Below, one piece after another: positions 1 to 8,734 of a stretch of DNA of 64,000 nt. Numbering within the stretch: position 1 is the stretch's first letter; the number at the start of each line of letters is the position of its first letter. The position numbers and the translations under genes were made by a program. Source of the DNA: Candidatus Dadabacteria bacterium. Lineage in GTDB: Bacteria; Desulfobacterota_D; UBA1144; Nemesobacterales; Nemesobacteraceae. The DNA lies in the NCBI GenBank assembly GCA_951812945.1, contig CATOTB010000001.1:62001-126000 (forward strand), given 5' to 3'. The notes beneath the pieces are model-generated. The model was given only the letters and a program-made list of their open reading frames with translations, was not told the DNA's origin and made no database searches.

Positions 1-23
1 GCGCGGAAAATCCCGCAAGTCTG

Positions 24-536
24 TTACCTCGGAATTCTTTTTCCGTAACCGTCCAGATGAAAGACCTCGTCCGGAGTTTTCCTCAACTTCCCGGTAGCGA
101 CCCGCCTTTTGTCAAAGTAACCGAACGGAAGCACAGTAAGGACGTCGAACTCTTCCGGCACCCCCAGATACCTTTTAAGCTCTTCCTTCTCTATCCTCCC
201 TATCCAGCAGGACCCGAGTCCGTGACTCCACGCCACTAAAACCATGTTTTGCGCAGCCCTGGTGCCGTCGATCTGGTGCCACTTGCTTTGTGGATCCACC
301 AGAAGCACCACCGCGAAAGCCACCTGCACGATGAAGCTGCCGCTTGTGCAGTACTTTCCCATTTCCTGTAGCATTGCACGGTCCTTTATAAGCACGAATT
401 CCCACGGCTGATTGTTGTGGGCACTCGGCGAGAATCTCCCCGACTCCATAACCTCCATGATGACTTCTTCCGGAACTTCCCCGTCAAGATAACTTCTTAC
501 GGAACTAAGCGATCTTACGCACTCGTAAACGTTCAT
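24..536 (-). CDS. Nitroreductase family protein
   Basis: This is a short FMN-dependent nitroreductase-fold protein of about 170 residues. The N-terminal block with SVRSY and the SPSAHNNQPWEFV motif is the FMN-phosphate-binding region of this family. The later GLGSCWIG segment is also typical. Such enzymes use NAD(P)H to reduce quinones, nitro compounds or flavins in the cytoplasm, and the real substrate cannot be read from sequence. I place the start at the ATG at 536 rather than an upstream in-frame GTG, because a GGAGG motif sits 5 nt before that ATG. It is followed leftwards by the window edge and transcribed on the same strand as the YigZ-type gene, about 100 nt apart. Confidence 0.85.
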   Translation of the reverse strand: MNVYECVRSLSSVRSYLDGEVPEEVIMEVMESGRFSPSAHNNQPWEFVLIKDRAMLQEMGKYCTSGSFIVQVAFAVVLLVDPQSKWHQIDGTRAAQNMVLVAWSHGLGSCWIGRIEKEELKRYLGVPEEFDVLTVLPFGYFDKRRVATGKLRKTPDEVFHLDGYGKRIPR

Positions 537-634
537 AACCGCCTCCACCTGTGAAATTGATTGAAAGTTAGTATACCGGCTTTGACTATACGGCAGAACA
601 GGGAATAACCACTCTCAACGAGGGCTCCGCTTGC

Positions 635-1246
635 CTATGTCCAGACAAGCTTGGATTTCCCCCTGGTCAAGGAAGCAACCCTCTCTTCAAGGCTCGCGAC
701 AACGCCGAGAGGTGCCGTGAAACCGAAGCGGACATCCTCCCCGCGCTCGACGCTCGTTATCGTAACGCCCGATTTCTCAAACAGAACCCGTATGGAATTC
801 TCATGCGCGTAAGAAAAAACAATGTGCCCCGCCCTCACCGGAACGTGCTCTTTAAGCTCAAGCTCCCCCAAGGCCGCCCTCAGGGAATCCGTGTATGCCC
901 TTAGAAGCCCGCCGGGGCCGAGCTTTATCCCTCCGAAATACCGGGTTACTACGACCACTATCTCCCCTATGCCACTGTGTTCCAAAAGAGTCATCATGGG
1001 CCGCCCGGCGGTTCCCGAGACCTCCCCGTCGTCGCCGAAACCGATATCCGCTCCCCCCGGGGCGCAGGCCAAAAACGCATAACAGTTATGGCTCGCCGTG
1101 GGGTGAAGAGCCCTTACGCTCTCTATGAAATCTTCGGCCTCCCGTCTCGTGCCTGCCCGACTTACAGTGGCTATGAACCTGCTTTTCTTTATAATCCGTT
1201 GCGCCGTCGAAACTCCCGCAGGAACTTGGTAAGAAACATCCTCCAC
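635..1246 (-). CDS. YigZ/IMPACT family protein
   Basis: This is a UPF0029 (IMPACT/YigZ) family protein of 203 residues, the usual length. The segments KKSRFIA, HNCYAF, DDGEVSGTAGRPM and VTRYFGGIKLGPGGL are the hallmark motifs of the N-terminal domain, and the C-terminal part matches the small ferredoxin-like second domain. Its role in bacteria is unsettled and may involve ribosomes or nucleic acid. The open frame extends 62 codons further upstream, but that extension looks non-coding. A GTG at 1246 has CGGAGG 8 nt before it and gives a normal N-terminus (VEDVSYQVP), so I take that start. It is divergent from the ABC exporter genes. Confidence 0.85.
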   Translation of the reverse strand: MEDVSYQVPAGVSTAQRIIKKSRFIATVSRAGTRREAEDFIESVRALHPTASHNCYAFLACAPGGADIGFGDDGEVSGTAGRPMMTLLEHSGIGEIVVVVTRYFGGIKLGPGGLLRAYTDSLRAALGELELKEHVPVRAGHIVFSYAHENSIRVLFEKSGVTITSVERGEDVRFGFTAPLGVVASLEERVASLTRGKSKLVWT

Positions 1247-1323
1247 GCTATTTACCTCCGCTCGAAAAAAATACCTTATCCCCGACCGTCCGGGCAAAAA
1301 CCGCTTCCACAGATACAGCGGAT

Positions 1324-1352
1324 TATCTTCCGCGGGTTTTTCACTGTATAAT
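1324..1352 (+). promoter_or_regulatory. Putative promoter of the ABC exporter operon
   Basis: A perfect TATAAT lies at 1347-1352 in the divergent spacer before the exporter genes. The best -35 at 17 nt spacing is poor (TATCTT). It is supported mainly by the -10 match and the location. Confidence 0.35.
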
Positions 1353-1378
1353 GATTCGCGGCGGGATTTGCCGCCAGT

Positions 1379-3187
1379 GTGCGGCTCCCGGAATTTACTT
1401 TTCATCCAAGAGGACCGAAGCTCGGCAGCCACCCAGTTTTTCGGTCCCGTAAAATATTTACTCGTATAAAGTTGGTCAAAAAAACAAGCATCTCCTCCCT
1501 CATTCTGCGCTACAGATACTCATTTTTAACGGGTATCGTCTCCCTTACCCTAGTGGATATGGCCCAGCTTTCGGTCCCCATAGTAATCCAGTGGATAATA
1601 GACGAACTCACCCTGCAGAGCGCGAATTTTTCCCTGATAACCAAGTACTCGATCTACATACTAGTCCTCGGGCTGTTCATGGCGTTTTTCCGCCTCGGCT
1701 GGCGGTATTTCATAATGGGCGGGGCCAGGAAAATAGAGTATTCGCTCAGAAACGATTTCTTCAATCACCTCCAGAGGCTCAACTTCGATTTTTTCTCGGG
1801 AAGAAAGGTCGGCGACCTGATGGCGCACACGGTAAACGACATAGAGACCCTCAAGTTTTCCTGCGGCCTCGGACTGCTTATAGCATACGACGGAATATTC
1901 CTGTTTTTCTTCATCTTCGGCGCGATGATCTACATTTCTCCAGAGATGGCCCTCTACGCGTTTTTGCCGTTTCCCGCGCTCGCCGTCTTCATATACAAGT
2001 TCGGAAACATGATAGAGAGGAGGTTCCAGCGGTCCCAGGATTCCTTCTCGGAACTCACCGAAAGCGCGAGGAAGCCGGTCTCAGGAATCAAGGTGGTAAA
2101 GGCATTCGGGCTTGAGCGGGCCGAGGGACGGGATTTTGACCGCGCAAGCGCAGATTATCTTGAAAAGAACGTACACCTCGTGAAGATCAGGGCAACTTTT
2201 CAGCCGTTTATATATTTCGTACCCTCACTAGCAATGGCCCTGTTTCTTTTCTTCGGCGGAGCCGGGGCAATAGGCACCGAAATAACCCTCGGAGAGTTCT
2301 CCGCCATACTCATCTACCTAATGATGCTCGCCTGGCCGATGATGGCCATGGGATGGGCGATCGATCTTCTAAAAAGAGGAAGTGCTTCAGTAAACAGGCT
2401 GAACGACATTTTTGCGGTTACGGCAAAAGACGAAACCCGAACGGGGGAGAAGGACTACGAACTCAAGGGAGACATAAGGTTCTCCGGGGTTTCCTTCTCT
2501 TACGACTCCACCCCGGCTCTGCGCGATGTTAACCTCCACATACCCTGCGGAGCGACTCTGGGAATAACCGGGCTCGTGGGCTCCGGGAAGACTACGCTAA
2601 TTAAGCTGCTCATGAAAATCCACGAGACCGAATCGGGAGGAATAACAATCGACGGGATCGATATAGGGGGAATATCAAGAAAGAGCCTTCAGGAGACCAT
2701 CGTCTATGTGCCGCAGGAAATAACGGTGTTCAGCGGAACGGTTTATGACAATATCACCTTCATAAACCCGGACATAACCCGCGAGCAGGTAGAACAGGCT
2801 GCCAAAACGGCGGGAATATACGAACAGATAATGGAGTTTCAGCGGGGATTTGACACCGTGGTGGGAGAGCGGGGACTCAGCCTTTCGGGAGGACAGCGAC
2901 AACGCCTGGCTATAGCGAGGGCCTTGGTGCTCAAGCCCGAGGTCCTGATACTTGATGACGTGCTCTCGTCCCTTGATCCGCAGACGGAGAGTACCGTGAT
3001 AACAAACGTGATAGAGGCAATGCGCGGGCGCACGGTGGTGATAATCTCAAACAGAATATCCTCCGTAGCGGGTCTCTCGCGGATCGCAGTCATGAAAAAC
3101 GGACAGATAATTGAGAGCGGGGGGCGCAGGGAACTGGTGGAGCGCCGCGGAGTTTACTACGCGCTTGAAAAACTGCAGTCCGCCTAG
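1379..3187 (+). CDS. ABC exporter half-transporter, BmrC-like subunit
   Basis: This is an ABC type IV exporter half-transporter of about 600 residues, with a six-helix membrane domain (roughly residues 45-340) followed by one nucleotide-binding domain. Visible NBD motifs are Walker A GLVGSGKT (about residue 397), signature LSGGQRQR (about 502) and Walker B VLILDD (about 522). The catalytic glutamate after Walker B is replaced by aspartate. That substitution marks the degenerate-site partner in heterodimeric exporters such as BmrC and TM287. The next gene, 9 nt downstream, encodes the partner. The start is uncertain: the GTG at 1379 opens the frame, but similarity to the family begins nearer the TTG at 1472. 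The likely role is drug or lipid export across the inner membrane. Confidence 0.85.
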   Translation: MRLPEFTFHPRGPKLGSHPVFRSRKIFTRIKLVKKTSISSLILRYRYSFLTGIVSLTLVDMAQLSVPIVIQWIIDELTLQSANFSLITKYSIYILVLGLFMAFFRLGWRYFIMGGARKIEYSLRNDFFNHLQRLNFDFFSGRKVGDLMAHTVNDIETLKFSCGLGLLIAYDGIFLFFFIFGAMIYISPEMALYAFLPFPALAVFIYKFGNMIERRFQRSQDSFSELTESARKPVSGIKVVKAFGLERAEGRDFDRASADYLEKNVHLVKIRATFQPFIYFVPSLAMALFLFFGGAGAIGTEITLGEFSAILIYLMMLAWPMMAMGWAIDLLKRGSASVNRLNDIFAVTAKDETRTGEKDYELKGDIRFSGVSFSYDSTPALRDVNLHIPCGATLGITGLVGSGKTTLIKLLMKIHETESGGITIDGIDIGGISRKSLQETIVYVPQEITVFSGTVYDNITFINPDITREQVEQAAKTAGIYEQIMEFQRGFDTVVGERGLSLSGGQRQRLAIARALVLKPEVLILDDVLSSLDPQTESTVITNVIEAMRGRTVVIISNRISSVAGLSRIAVMKNGQIIESGGRRELVERRGVYYALEKLQSA

Positions 3188-3196
3188 AGTTTGCAA

Positions 3197-5230
3197 ATGA
3201 GTGAGTTGGAAAAAACCAGGAAATCAACCTACGATCTCAAGATCCTGAAGTGGATCCTGGGGTTTTTGGGAAAGTACCGCGGTTACTTTGCCCTGTCCCT
3301 TCTTCTGATGATCGCCTCCGCGGCACTTGAAATCACGGTTCCCTATCTCATCAAAGTCGCAGTCGATGACTATATCTATCCTACGTGGAGCAAAGCAGAG
3401 GGAGGGGAAGAAGCGGAGCGGGCGCTCTCGGGACTCGGGGCGGAATCCATGCTTGCCCTTGCGGACGGAGGATTTCTGGTCGATTTCTCAAAGCTCTCCT
3501 CATCGGAGAAAGACAGAATCGAGCGCTCGGGCGTTGAGTTCTCCGAGACAAAATATGTCGTGATCAACCCCGGGGAATTTGAGGGAGATGAAAAGCAGGA
3601 GGTTTTGGGAATAATAGCCCGAAACTCCTCCCTGTTTGGGGAAACCGAAGGGGTTGCGTTTTTGGCTCACTCAGACCTTGAGTCGCTTGCCAAAAAGGAA
3701 GTGTCGATTCTTCGCTCAAAACAGACAAAAAGACTCAAGACCCTCGCTTTATACGTGGTTTTATCGGTAATCGGAATTTTCCTCTTCACCTCTTCTTTTA
3801 CCTACATTCTTCACTACTCGGGCCAGAGAATAATGCACGACATGCGAAACCACACCCTCTCCCACATACTCTCCCTTCCCCAGCAGTACTTCGATCAAAA
3901 TCCAGTGGGCAGGATAACCACCCGCGTCACAAACGACGTGAACGCCATAAACGAGATGTACACATCCGTTCTCATACATTTCATAAAGGACATCATAATC
4001 ATAATCGGCACCTTGGTAATCATGTTCAAAATGAACGTCGGGCTCACGCTTATAATCGTCGCACTTACGGCGTTTCTTGCTTTTACGGTCTCTATTTTCC
4101 GAATGAGGCTTCGGCTGGTGTACAGGGAGATCCGAAGAACCATAGGCAAGCTTAACGCCTTTGTCGCCGAAAGCATGAGGGGAATAGTGCTCCTTAAGCT
4201 TTACGGAAAAGAGAAAAGAAATTTCGAGAAATTCTGGGAGGTGAACACGGAAAACTACAGGGCCAACATACAGCAGCTCTGGGTCTACGTGATTTTCCGC
4301 CCTTCAATAGAGTACGTGGGCATAGCAGCGACGGGGATAATCCTGTGGTACGGGGCGATCGGGGTCATGAACCTTGACCTGTCCCTGGGAGCTCTGCTCG
4401 CGTTTCTTTACTACGTAAGGATGATATTCAAGCCCATCCAGGAGCTTTCAGAAAAATTCAACGTCTTCCAGTCCGCCGTTGCCGCCTCTGAGAACCTCTA
4501 CGACACTCTGGCGGAGAAACCCGAGGTAAGCGGATCTCTGGTGCCCGCAACAACCGAGGGCTCTCTTGAGTTCCGGAGCGTATGGTTTTCGTATAACGAG
4601 CTCGAATGGGTGCTTAAGGACGCATCCTTTACAATAAGACCTGGAGAGAGCACCGCCCTTGTGGGAATCACGGGAGCAGGAAAGACAACCATCGTGAATC
4701 TGATCCTTAAATTCTACAAACCCCAGAGGGGCCAGATTCTCTTTAATGGCGTAGACATCGAGGAACTGTCAAACAGGTACCTGCGCTCGAATATAACCGC
4801 CATCTTCCAAGACCTGTTTCTGTTCGAAAAGGACGTATCCGACGAAAGGGACGAGCGGGAAGGCCCGGCAGCCGAGACCGTAGAGCTTTCTTCAGGAGAA
4901 ACCCAGGCCCGATCAATCGAAAAGGCGGTCAGGAAAAATTCGAAACTCCTTATTATGGACGAGGCAACTTCCCACCTGGACGCAGAAACTGAAGAAAGGA
5001 TACAGGAGGTGATAAGGAAAAACGCGGGCTCTCAGGCAAGGCTCGTGATAACCCACAAGCTCTCAACTCTAAAGAACGTGGATAACGTAATAGTGATCCA
5101 TAGGGGAGAAGTGGTGGAGCAGGGAACTCACGAGAAGCTGATTCAGAACAAAAGCATTTACCACACCCTGTACGAATTTCTGAGAAAAACCTCAACGGAC
5201 CCGGATCCCCTCCCAAGTTCCGGCGCGTGA
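3197..5230 (+). CDS. ABC exporter half-transporter, BmrD-like subunit with shortened NBD
   Basis: This is the partner half-transporter, about 677 residues. Between the first two membrane helices lies an insertion of roughly 120 residues (about 60-180), matching the extracellular domain position of BmrD/YheH. The NBD keeps Walker A GITGAGKT (about residue 490) and Walker B LLIMDEAT with the catalytic Glu, so it would supply the working ATP site when paired with the LSGGQ of the upstream subunit. Its own signature is degenerate (LSSGETQ). The stretch from QDLFLF to the signature is only 20 residues, so Walker A-to-signature spacing is about 30 residues shorter than in the partner. This removes much of the helical subdomain. 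No frame break is visible. The start is the ATG at 3197; a TTG lies two codons upstream. Confidence 0.85.
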   Translation: MSELEKTRKSTYDLKILKWILGFLGKYRGYFALSLLLMIASAALEITVPYLIKVAVDDYIYPTWSKAEGGEEAERALSGLGAESMLALADGGFLVDFSKLSSSEKDRIERSGVEFSETKYVVINPGEFEGDEKQEVLGIIARNSSLFGETEGVAFLAHSDLESLAKKEVSILRSKQTKRLKTLALYVVLSVIGIFLFTSSFTYILHYSGQRIMHDMRNHTLSHILSLPQQYFDQNPVGRITTRVTNDVNAINEMYTSVLIHFIKDIIIIIGTLVIMFKMNVGLTLIIVALTAFLAFTVSIFRMRLRLVYREIRRTIGKLNAFVAESMRGIVLLKLYGKEKRNFEKFWEVNTENYRANIQQLWVYVIFRPSIEYVGIAATGIILWYGAIGVMNLDLSLGALLAFLYYVRMIFKPIQELSEKFNVFQSAVAASENLYDTLAEKPEVSGSLVPATTEGSLEFRSVWFSYNELEWVLKDASFTIRPGESTALVGITGAGKTTIVNLILKFYKPQRGQILFNGVDIEELSNRYLRSNITAIFQDLFLFEKDVSDERDEREGPAAETVELSSGETQARSIEKAVRKNSKLLIMDEATSHLDAETEERIQEVIRKNAGSQARLVITHKLSTLKNVDNVIVIHRGEVVEQGTHEKLIQNKSIYHTLYEFLRKTSTDPDPLPSSGA

Positions 5231-5244
5231 TTCCCGACAAGTGT

Positions 5245-6006
5245 CTAAAACGCCCCCAAAAGCTTAAGAGCCATAAGCCCGACGGCAACGACAAGTGCCA
5301 TCCTTATGTATTTTTCGCCGCCCCTTACAGAAACCGTAGCACCGAACCATCCGCCAACCGAATTTCCCGTGGCGAGACAGATTCCTATGAACCAGCTTAT
5401 GTTGCCGCTTAGAAAAAATATGAGGATTGCGGGAATTGTGTAGATAAGCACCACAATTACCTTGTGCGCGTTTACCTTGGCGAGGGATGCTCCCATAAGA
5501 TGATAAAGAGCCGCCATTATAAAAAGCCCTACTCCGACTTGGATAAAGCCGCCGTAAAAACCTATAAGTACAAGTGCCGGGTAAAGAATCCACCCACGCC
5601 CTGCTTCATCGTGGCCGCCGAGCAGCTTGCCGAAAAAATCAACTTTAAGGAAAAAAGAGGCGCAAACGAAGATAAGTACGACGGCCAGGATTTTCTCGAA
5701 AAGCTCATCCCCCACCCGTATCGCCGCGAAAGCTCCCACAAGAACGCCGGGGAGGGTGAAAGCCGCCAGCTTGACGCTGGTTCTTATGTCGGCAACGCCC
5801 TCTTTTCTGAAAGAAAGGGTCGCAAAGAAATTCTGAAACAGAATCGCCACCCTGTTTGTTCCGTTTGCAACTGTGGGGTCAATTCCGAGAAATATGAGCA
5901 CGGGAAGCACAATGCTGCTTCCGCCGCCCGCCATTACGTTTATTACTCCCGCAAGAACACCCGTGAAGAAAAGCAGGATTAAAGAAAAAAGATCGTATTC
6001 ATACAT
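5245..6006 (-). CDS. TSUP family permease (TauE/SafE)
   Basis: This is an inner-membrane protein of 253 residues with about eight hydrophobic segments. It has the two internally related halves typical of the TauE/SafE (TSUP) family, including the N-terminal MAGGGSSIVLPVLIFLG and PTVANGTNR motifs. Members export sulfite, sulfoacetate or other small organic anions; the substrate is not evident here. A siroheme sulfite/nitrite reductase lies elsewhere in the window but is not linked. It converges with the ABC exporter operon with only 14 nt between stop codons, and no clear terminator is visible there. Confidence 0.85.
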   Translation of the reverse strand: MYEYDLFSLILLFFTGVLAGVINVMAGGGSSIVLPVLIFLGIDPTVANGTNRVAILFQNFFATLSFRKEGVADIRTSVKLAAFTLPGVLVGAFAAIRVGDELFEKILAVVLIFVCASFFLKVDFFGKLLGGHDEAGRGWILYPALVLIGFYGGFIQVGVGLFIMAALYHLMGASLAKVNAHKVIVVLIYTIPAILIFFLSGNISWFIGICLATGNSVGGWFGATVSVRGGEKYIRMALVVAVGLMALKLLGAF

Positions 6007-6023
6007 TTTATCCAGCTACCTGA

Positions 6024-7535
6024 TCAGGATAATTGCTCGTAGTTTTCCCTAATAACGTTTTCCATTGAAAAAAGTTCGTCATCACTCAAGAAATCAAAAT
6101 GTGATTTTCTTTTGTTCGCAGACAACCTGCCGTTGTTTTCAAGGCAAATTCGGATAAACAAATCTATCAGACGGTCGGGCATATCGATGACATCCTGAAT
6201 CGCCTTTTTAGTACTGTCGTAATTTGCAAGGAAACTCAACTCCTCTACAAGTTCACTCTCTATGGTTTGAATGACAAAATCATATAAAGCTTCCGCTTGT
6301 GCCGTCATATCGATGTAACGATACCAGTACGCAGTATCGTTGTGGACGGTCATCCGGGCAAGCTCATCTAGACTGTATTCCACAAGTCGGTTTAAGGGAA
6401 GTGAAAACGCCTCTAAAGAATCATTGTAGCCTTCAGGATTGTTAAGCATTACCGCAGATACGGGAAACATCAGACCTTCTGGAACCATTCCTTGAAGGGA
6501 GAAAACATTGTGGATCAGAAACCGGTGGATTCGGCCGTTGCCATCTTCAAACGGATGAATAAAAACAAAGCCGTAGGCTACTACAGCGGCGTGAACAATA
6601 GCTGAGACACCACCGGTCATCATAAACCGATGAGAAGTCAGAAGCCCCCGCATCAGATCAGGAAGATCTTCCGGCTTGGGACATACATAATGAATTAATT
6701 CTTTTTGATAGGAAATCGTCTGACCTACATAGTTTTGAACCGTTCGATAATCTTCGTTCATGAAACGTGGATCGACAATTCGATTCTGCAAGTCGATTAA
6801 CGACTCCTTGTCGCAGAAATCCTGCCGACGTGCCATCTCCAAAGATGCTATGAATTTTTCAGTCCGTGACGCGTCGGGTTTAATGTTTTCTATTTCAAAA
6901 GAAGATTTGGTTTCTTTGCTGTAGAGATAACTTAATGCTCTTCTAAGTGGTTGCGGAGGGTACGATTCGACTATCTTCTCGCATCTCTCTCGAAAATCGG
7001 TCTGATCCATCTCTCGAAGCTTCTCCGTTTTCCTGACAATAGGACAAAACTCCCTTGTTCCAAGCAAATTGTTGAGAATGCGGTGTCTTTGAGATTTTTC
7101 ACCCCGAGGGAGAGTGTAATAGATGTCCGGTTCAAGTGCTTCCAGATAATTTCCCTTGGGCAGATCTTCAATGGGGAGACTGCGGCCAGTTAAAAACTCG
7201 TAAAAAAACCAGATGCGACGAGCATACTTTCCCGTTGGCTTGGATTTGATGTAATCGACAAGCTCATCTTCCGCGACAGCATCGAAAATAACCTTTAAAG
7301 AGCTCAGGCTCACACCATCATATTTCAAGGCAAATTCCAGATGGTCCCCTATTTTTTCACCGGGCCAGTATTGAAGAGAATAAATATCTTCAACCCTACC
7401 ACCCTGTACTTTTTGTTGCCGGCCACCTGTTGCCGCAACAAAGGAACTGTGTGGGTTAGACATTACGGTCAATCCGAATCTGCTCAGGAGCCAAGCGTAG
7501 CCTGCGGGCCGTGTTTTCGAAACGTTTGTTTTCAT
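6024..7535 (-). CDS. Class II Fic domain protein (putative AMP-transferase)
   Basis: This 503-residue Fic protein carries the active-site loop HPFEDGNGR at residues 327-335, with the catalytic His first. A class II inhibitory motif of the form (S/T)xxxE(G/N) lies upstream at residues 212-217 (SFEIEN), so the enzyme should be auto-inhibited. The N-terminal PAGYAWLLSRFGL segment is typical of a Fic subgroup and supports the first ATG. Fic enzymes usually transfer AMP from ATP to a Ser, Thr or Tyr of a target protein; the target is unknown. The gene looks more AT-rich than its neighbours and is preceded by a strongly AT-rich spacer, which suggests horizontal acquisition. Confidence 0.88.
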   Translation of the reverse strand: MKTNVSKTRPAGYAWLLSRFGLTVMSNPHSSFVAATGGRQQKVQGGRVEDIYSLQYWPGEKIGDHLEFALKYDGVSLSSLKVIFDAVAEDELVDYIKSKPTGKYARRIWFFYEFLTGRSLPIEDLPKGNYLEALEPDIYYTLPRGEKSQRHRILNNLLGTREFCPIVRKTEKLREMDQTDFRERCEKIVESYPPQPLRRALSYLYSKETKSSFEIENIKPDASRTEKFIASLEMARRQDFCDKESLIDLQNRIVDPRFMNEDYRTVQNYVGQTISYQKELIHYVCPKPEDLPDLMRGLLTSHRFMMTGGVSAIVHAAVVAYGFVFIHPFEDGNGRIHRFLIHNVFSLQGMVPEGLMFPVSAVMLNNPEGYNDSLEAFSLPLNRLVEYSLDELARMTVHNDTAYWYRYIDMTAQAEALYDFVIQTIESELVEELSFLANYDSTKKAIQDVIDMPDRLIDLFIRICLENNGRLSANKRKSHFDFLSDDELFSMENVIRENYEQLS

Positions 7536-7835
7536 GAACTAATCTAATAAAATCGTTATTTTCCTCATAATATAATTTAAAAACTACCTTTTGTAAAATA
7601 AACAATTATAAATTTGCTTATTTCCAACAAAATGATTATAGATTCAAAAATTCTAATAAACCTTTTAATTTCTCTAGTATTTCTAAAAAAATGATTATAA
7701 AACTAGAAAAACAATTAAAAAACACCGCCTCTCGAATAAAACAGTTACAAACTCCGGTTTCCCTCATCGAAAAATCGCATTTAGAAGCCTCCTTATCTTC
7801 TTTTATTCTCCGCCTTTCGGAGTTATCGTATTCGC
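7536..7835. other. AT-rich intergenic region with 12-bp direct repeat
   Basis: About 300 bases between two divergent genes hold no convincing gene. It is far richer in A+T than the surroundings. The 12-mer AAAATGATTATA occurs twice in direct orientation, at 7629-7640 and 7688-7699. A 90-codon frame running from 7691 into aguB has no family resemblance. The region probably carries the promoters of the Fic gene and of aguB. Confidence 0.5.
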
Positions 7836-8732
7836 ATGAACAGCTTCAAAATCGCCCTTGTTCAGAATCGAGTGCACAAAAACAGAAAGGAGAACCTAGA
7901 GGAAGCCATATTAAATGTAGAAAAAGCTTCTGCACTAGGAGCGACCATAGTCTGTCTTCCTGAGCTCTTTCTCACTAGGTATTTCTGTCAGTCCGAGGAC
8001 ACAGGCTGTTTTGATCTCGCCGAACCCATACCCGGACCCACAACGGACAGATTCTGCGGGGAAGCGAAAAAAAGAGGAGTTTTCATCGTGTGCCCGCTTT
8101 TTGAGAAAAGGGCTTCCGGAGTGTATCACAATTCTCTTGTCCTTATTGACCCTGCGGGAGAGATTTCCGGCATTTACAGAAAGATGCATATACCGGATGA
8201 CCCGGGTTATTTCGAGAAGTTCTATTTTGCTCCCGGAGACACGGGGTTTTCCTGCTTTGAAACCGGCTTTGCGAAGATAGGCACACTTATCTGCTGGGAC
8301 CAGTGGTATCCTGAAGCGGCACGCATAGCATCGCTCAAGGGAGCAGACATTATCTTCTATCCGACCGCCATAGGGTGGCACACAAACGAGGACGAACACT
8401 CGAAAAAGACTCAGCTTGAAGCATGGAAAACTGTTCAGCGCGCCCACGCGGTCTCAAACGGAATCTATGTCGCGGCCGTAAACAGGGTGGGTTTCGAAGA
8501 ATCGGGAGAAAACAGCGGAGGGATAGATTTCTGGGGAAATTCTTTTGTTTGCGACCCCCAAGGAGCGGTGATTTCCGAGGCCTCAGGAGAGAAAGAGGAA
8601 ATCATACTGGCCGATATTGATCTTCGGAAACTTGAGGAAACAAGAAGAAACTGGCCTTTTCTTCGGGATCGAAGAATTGACGCTTACTCGGAACTTCAGC
8701 AAAGGTTTATCGACAATGATTCCGGGACCTGA
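7836..8732 (+). CDS. aguB: N-carbamoylputrescine amidase
   Basis: This nitrilase-superfamily amidohydrolase of 298 residues hydrolyses N-carbamoylputrescine to putrescine, CO2 and ammonia in the cytoplasm. The catalytic triad is visible: Glu in LPELF, Lys in YRKMHIPDDPGY and Cys in LICWDQWYPEAAR. The last motif is characteristic of the AguB branch. The next gene begins 2 nt after its stop and encodes agmatine deiminase, the preceding step, so the pair forms an operon for making putrescine from agmatine. No arginine decarboxylase is in the window. The start is the ATG at 7836; a GGAG lies 13 nt upstream, a rather long spacing. Confidence 0.93.
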   Translation: MNSFKIALVQNRVHKNRKENLEEAILNVEKASALGATIVCLPELFLTRYFCQSEDTGCFDLAEPIPGPTTDRFCGEAKKRGVFIVCPLFEKRASGVYHNSLVLIDPAGEISGIYRKMHIPDDPGYFEKFYFAPGDTGFSCFETGFAKIGTLICWDQWYPEAARIASLKGADIIFYPTAIGWHTNEDEHSKKTQLEAWKTVQRAHAVSNGIYVAAVNRVGFEESGENSGGIDFWGNSFVCDPQGAVISEASGEKEEIILADIDLRKLEETRRNWPFLRDRRIDAYSELQQRFIDNDSGT

Positions 8733-8734
8733 AA

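Noticed and set aside
1..23. Short GCGG...CCGC hairpin at the left edge, possible terminator of the nitroreductase gene
   Set aside because: Stem of four pairs only and the following bases are outside the window.
4800..4900. Frameshift as the cause of the shortened NBD in the BmrD-like gene
   Set aside because: The reading frame is continuous, and Walker B and the downstream H-loop are in the same frame as Walker A.
7691..7963. 90-codon frame in the AT-rich spacer running into aguB
   Set aside because: Low-complexity start, no recognisable motif, and it overlaps the true aguB start in another frame.
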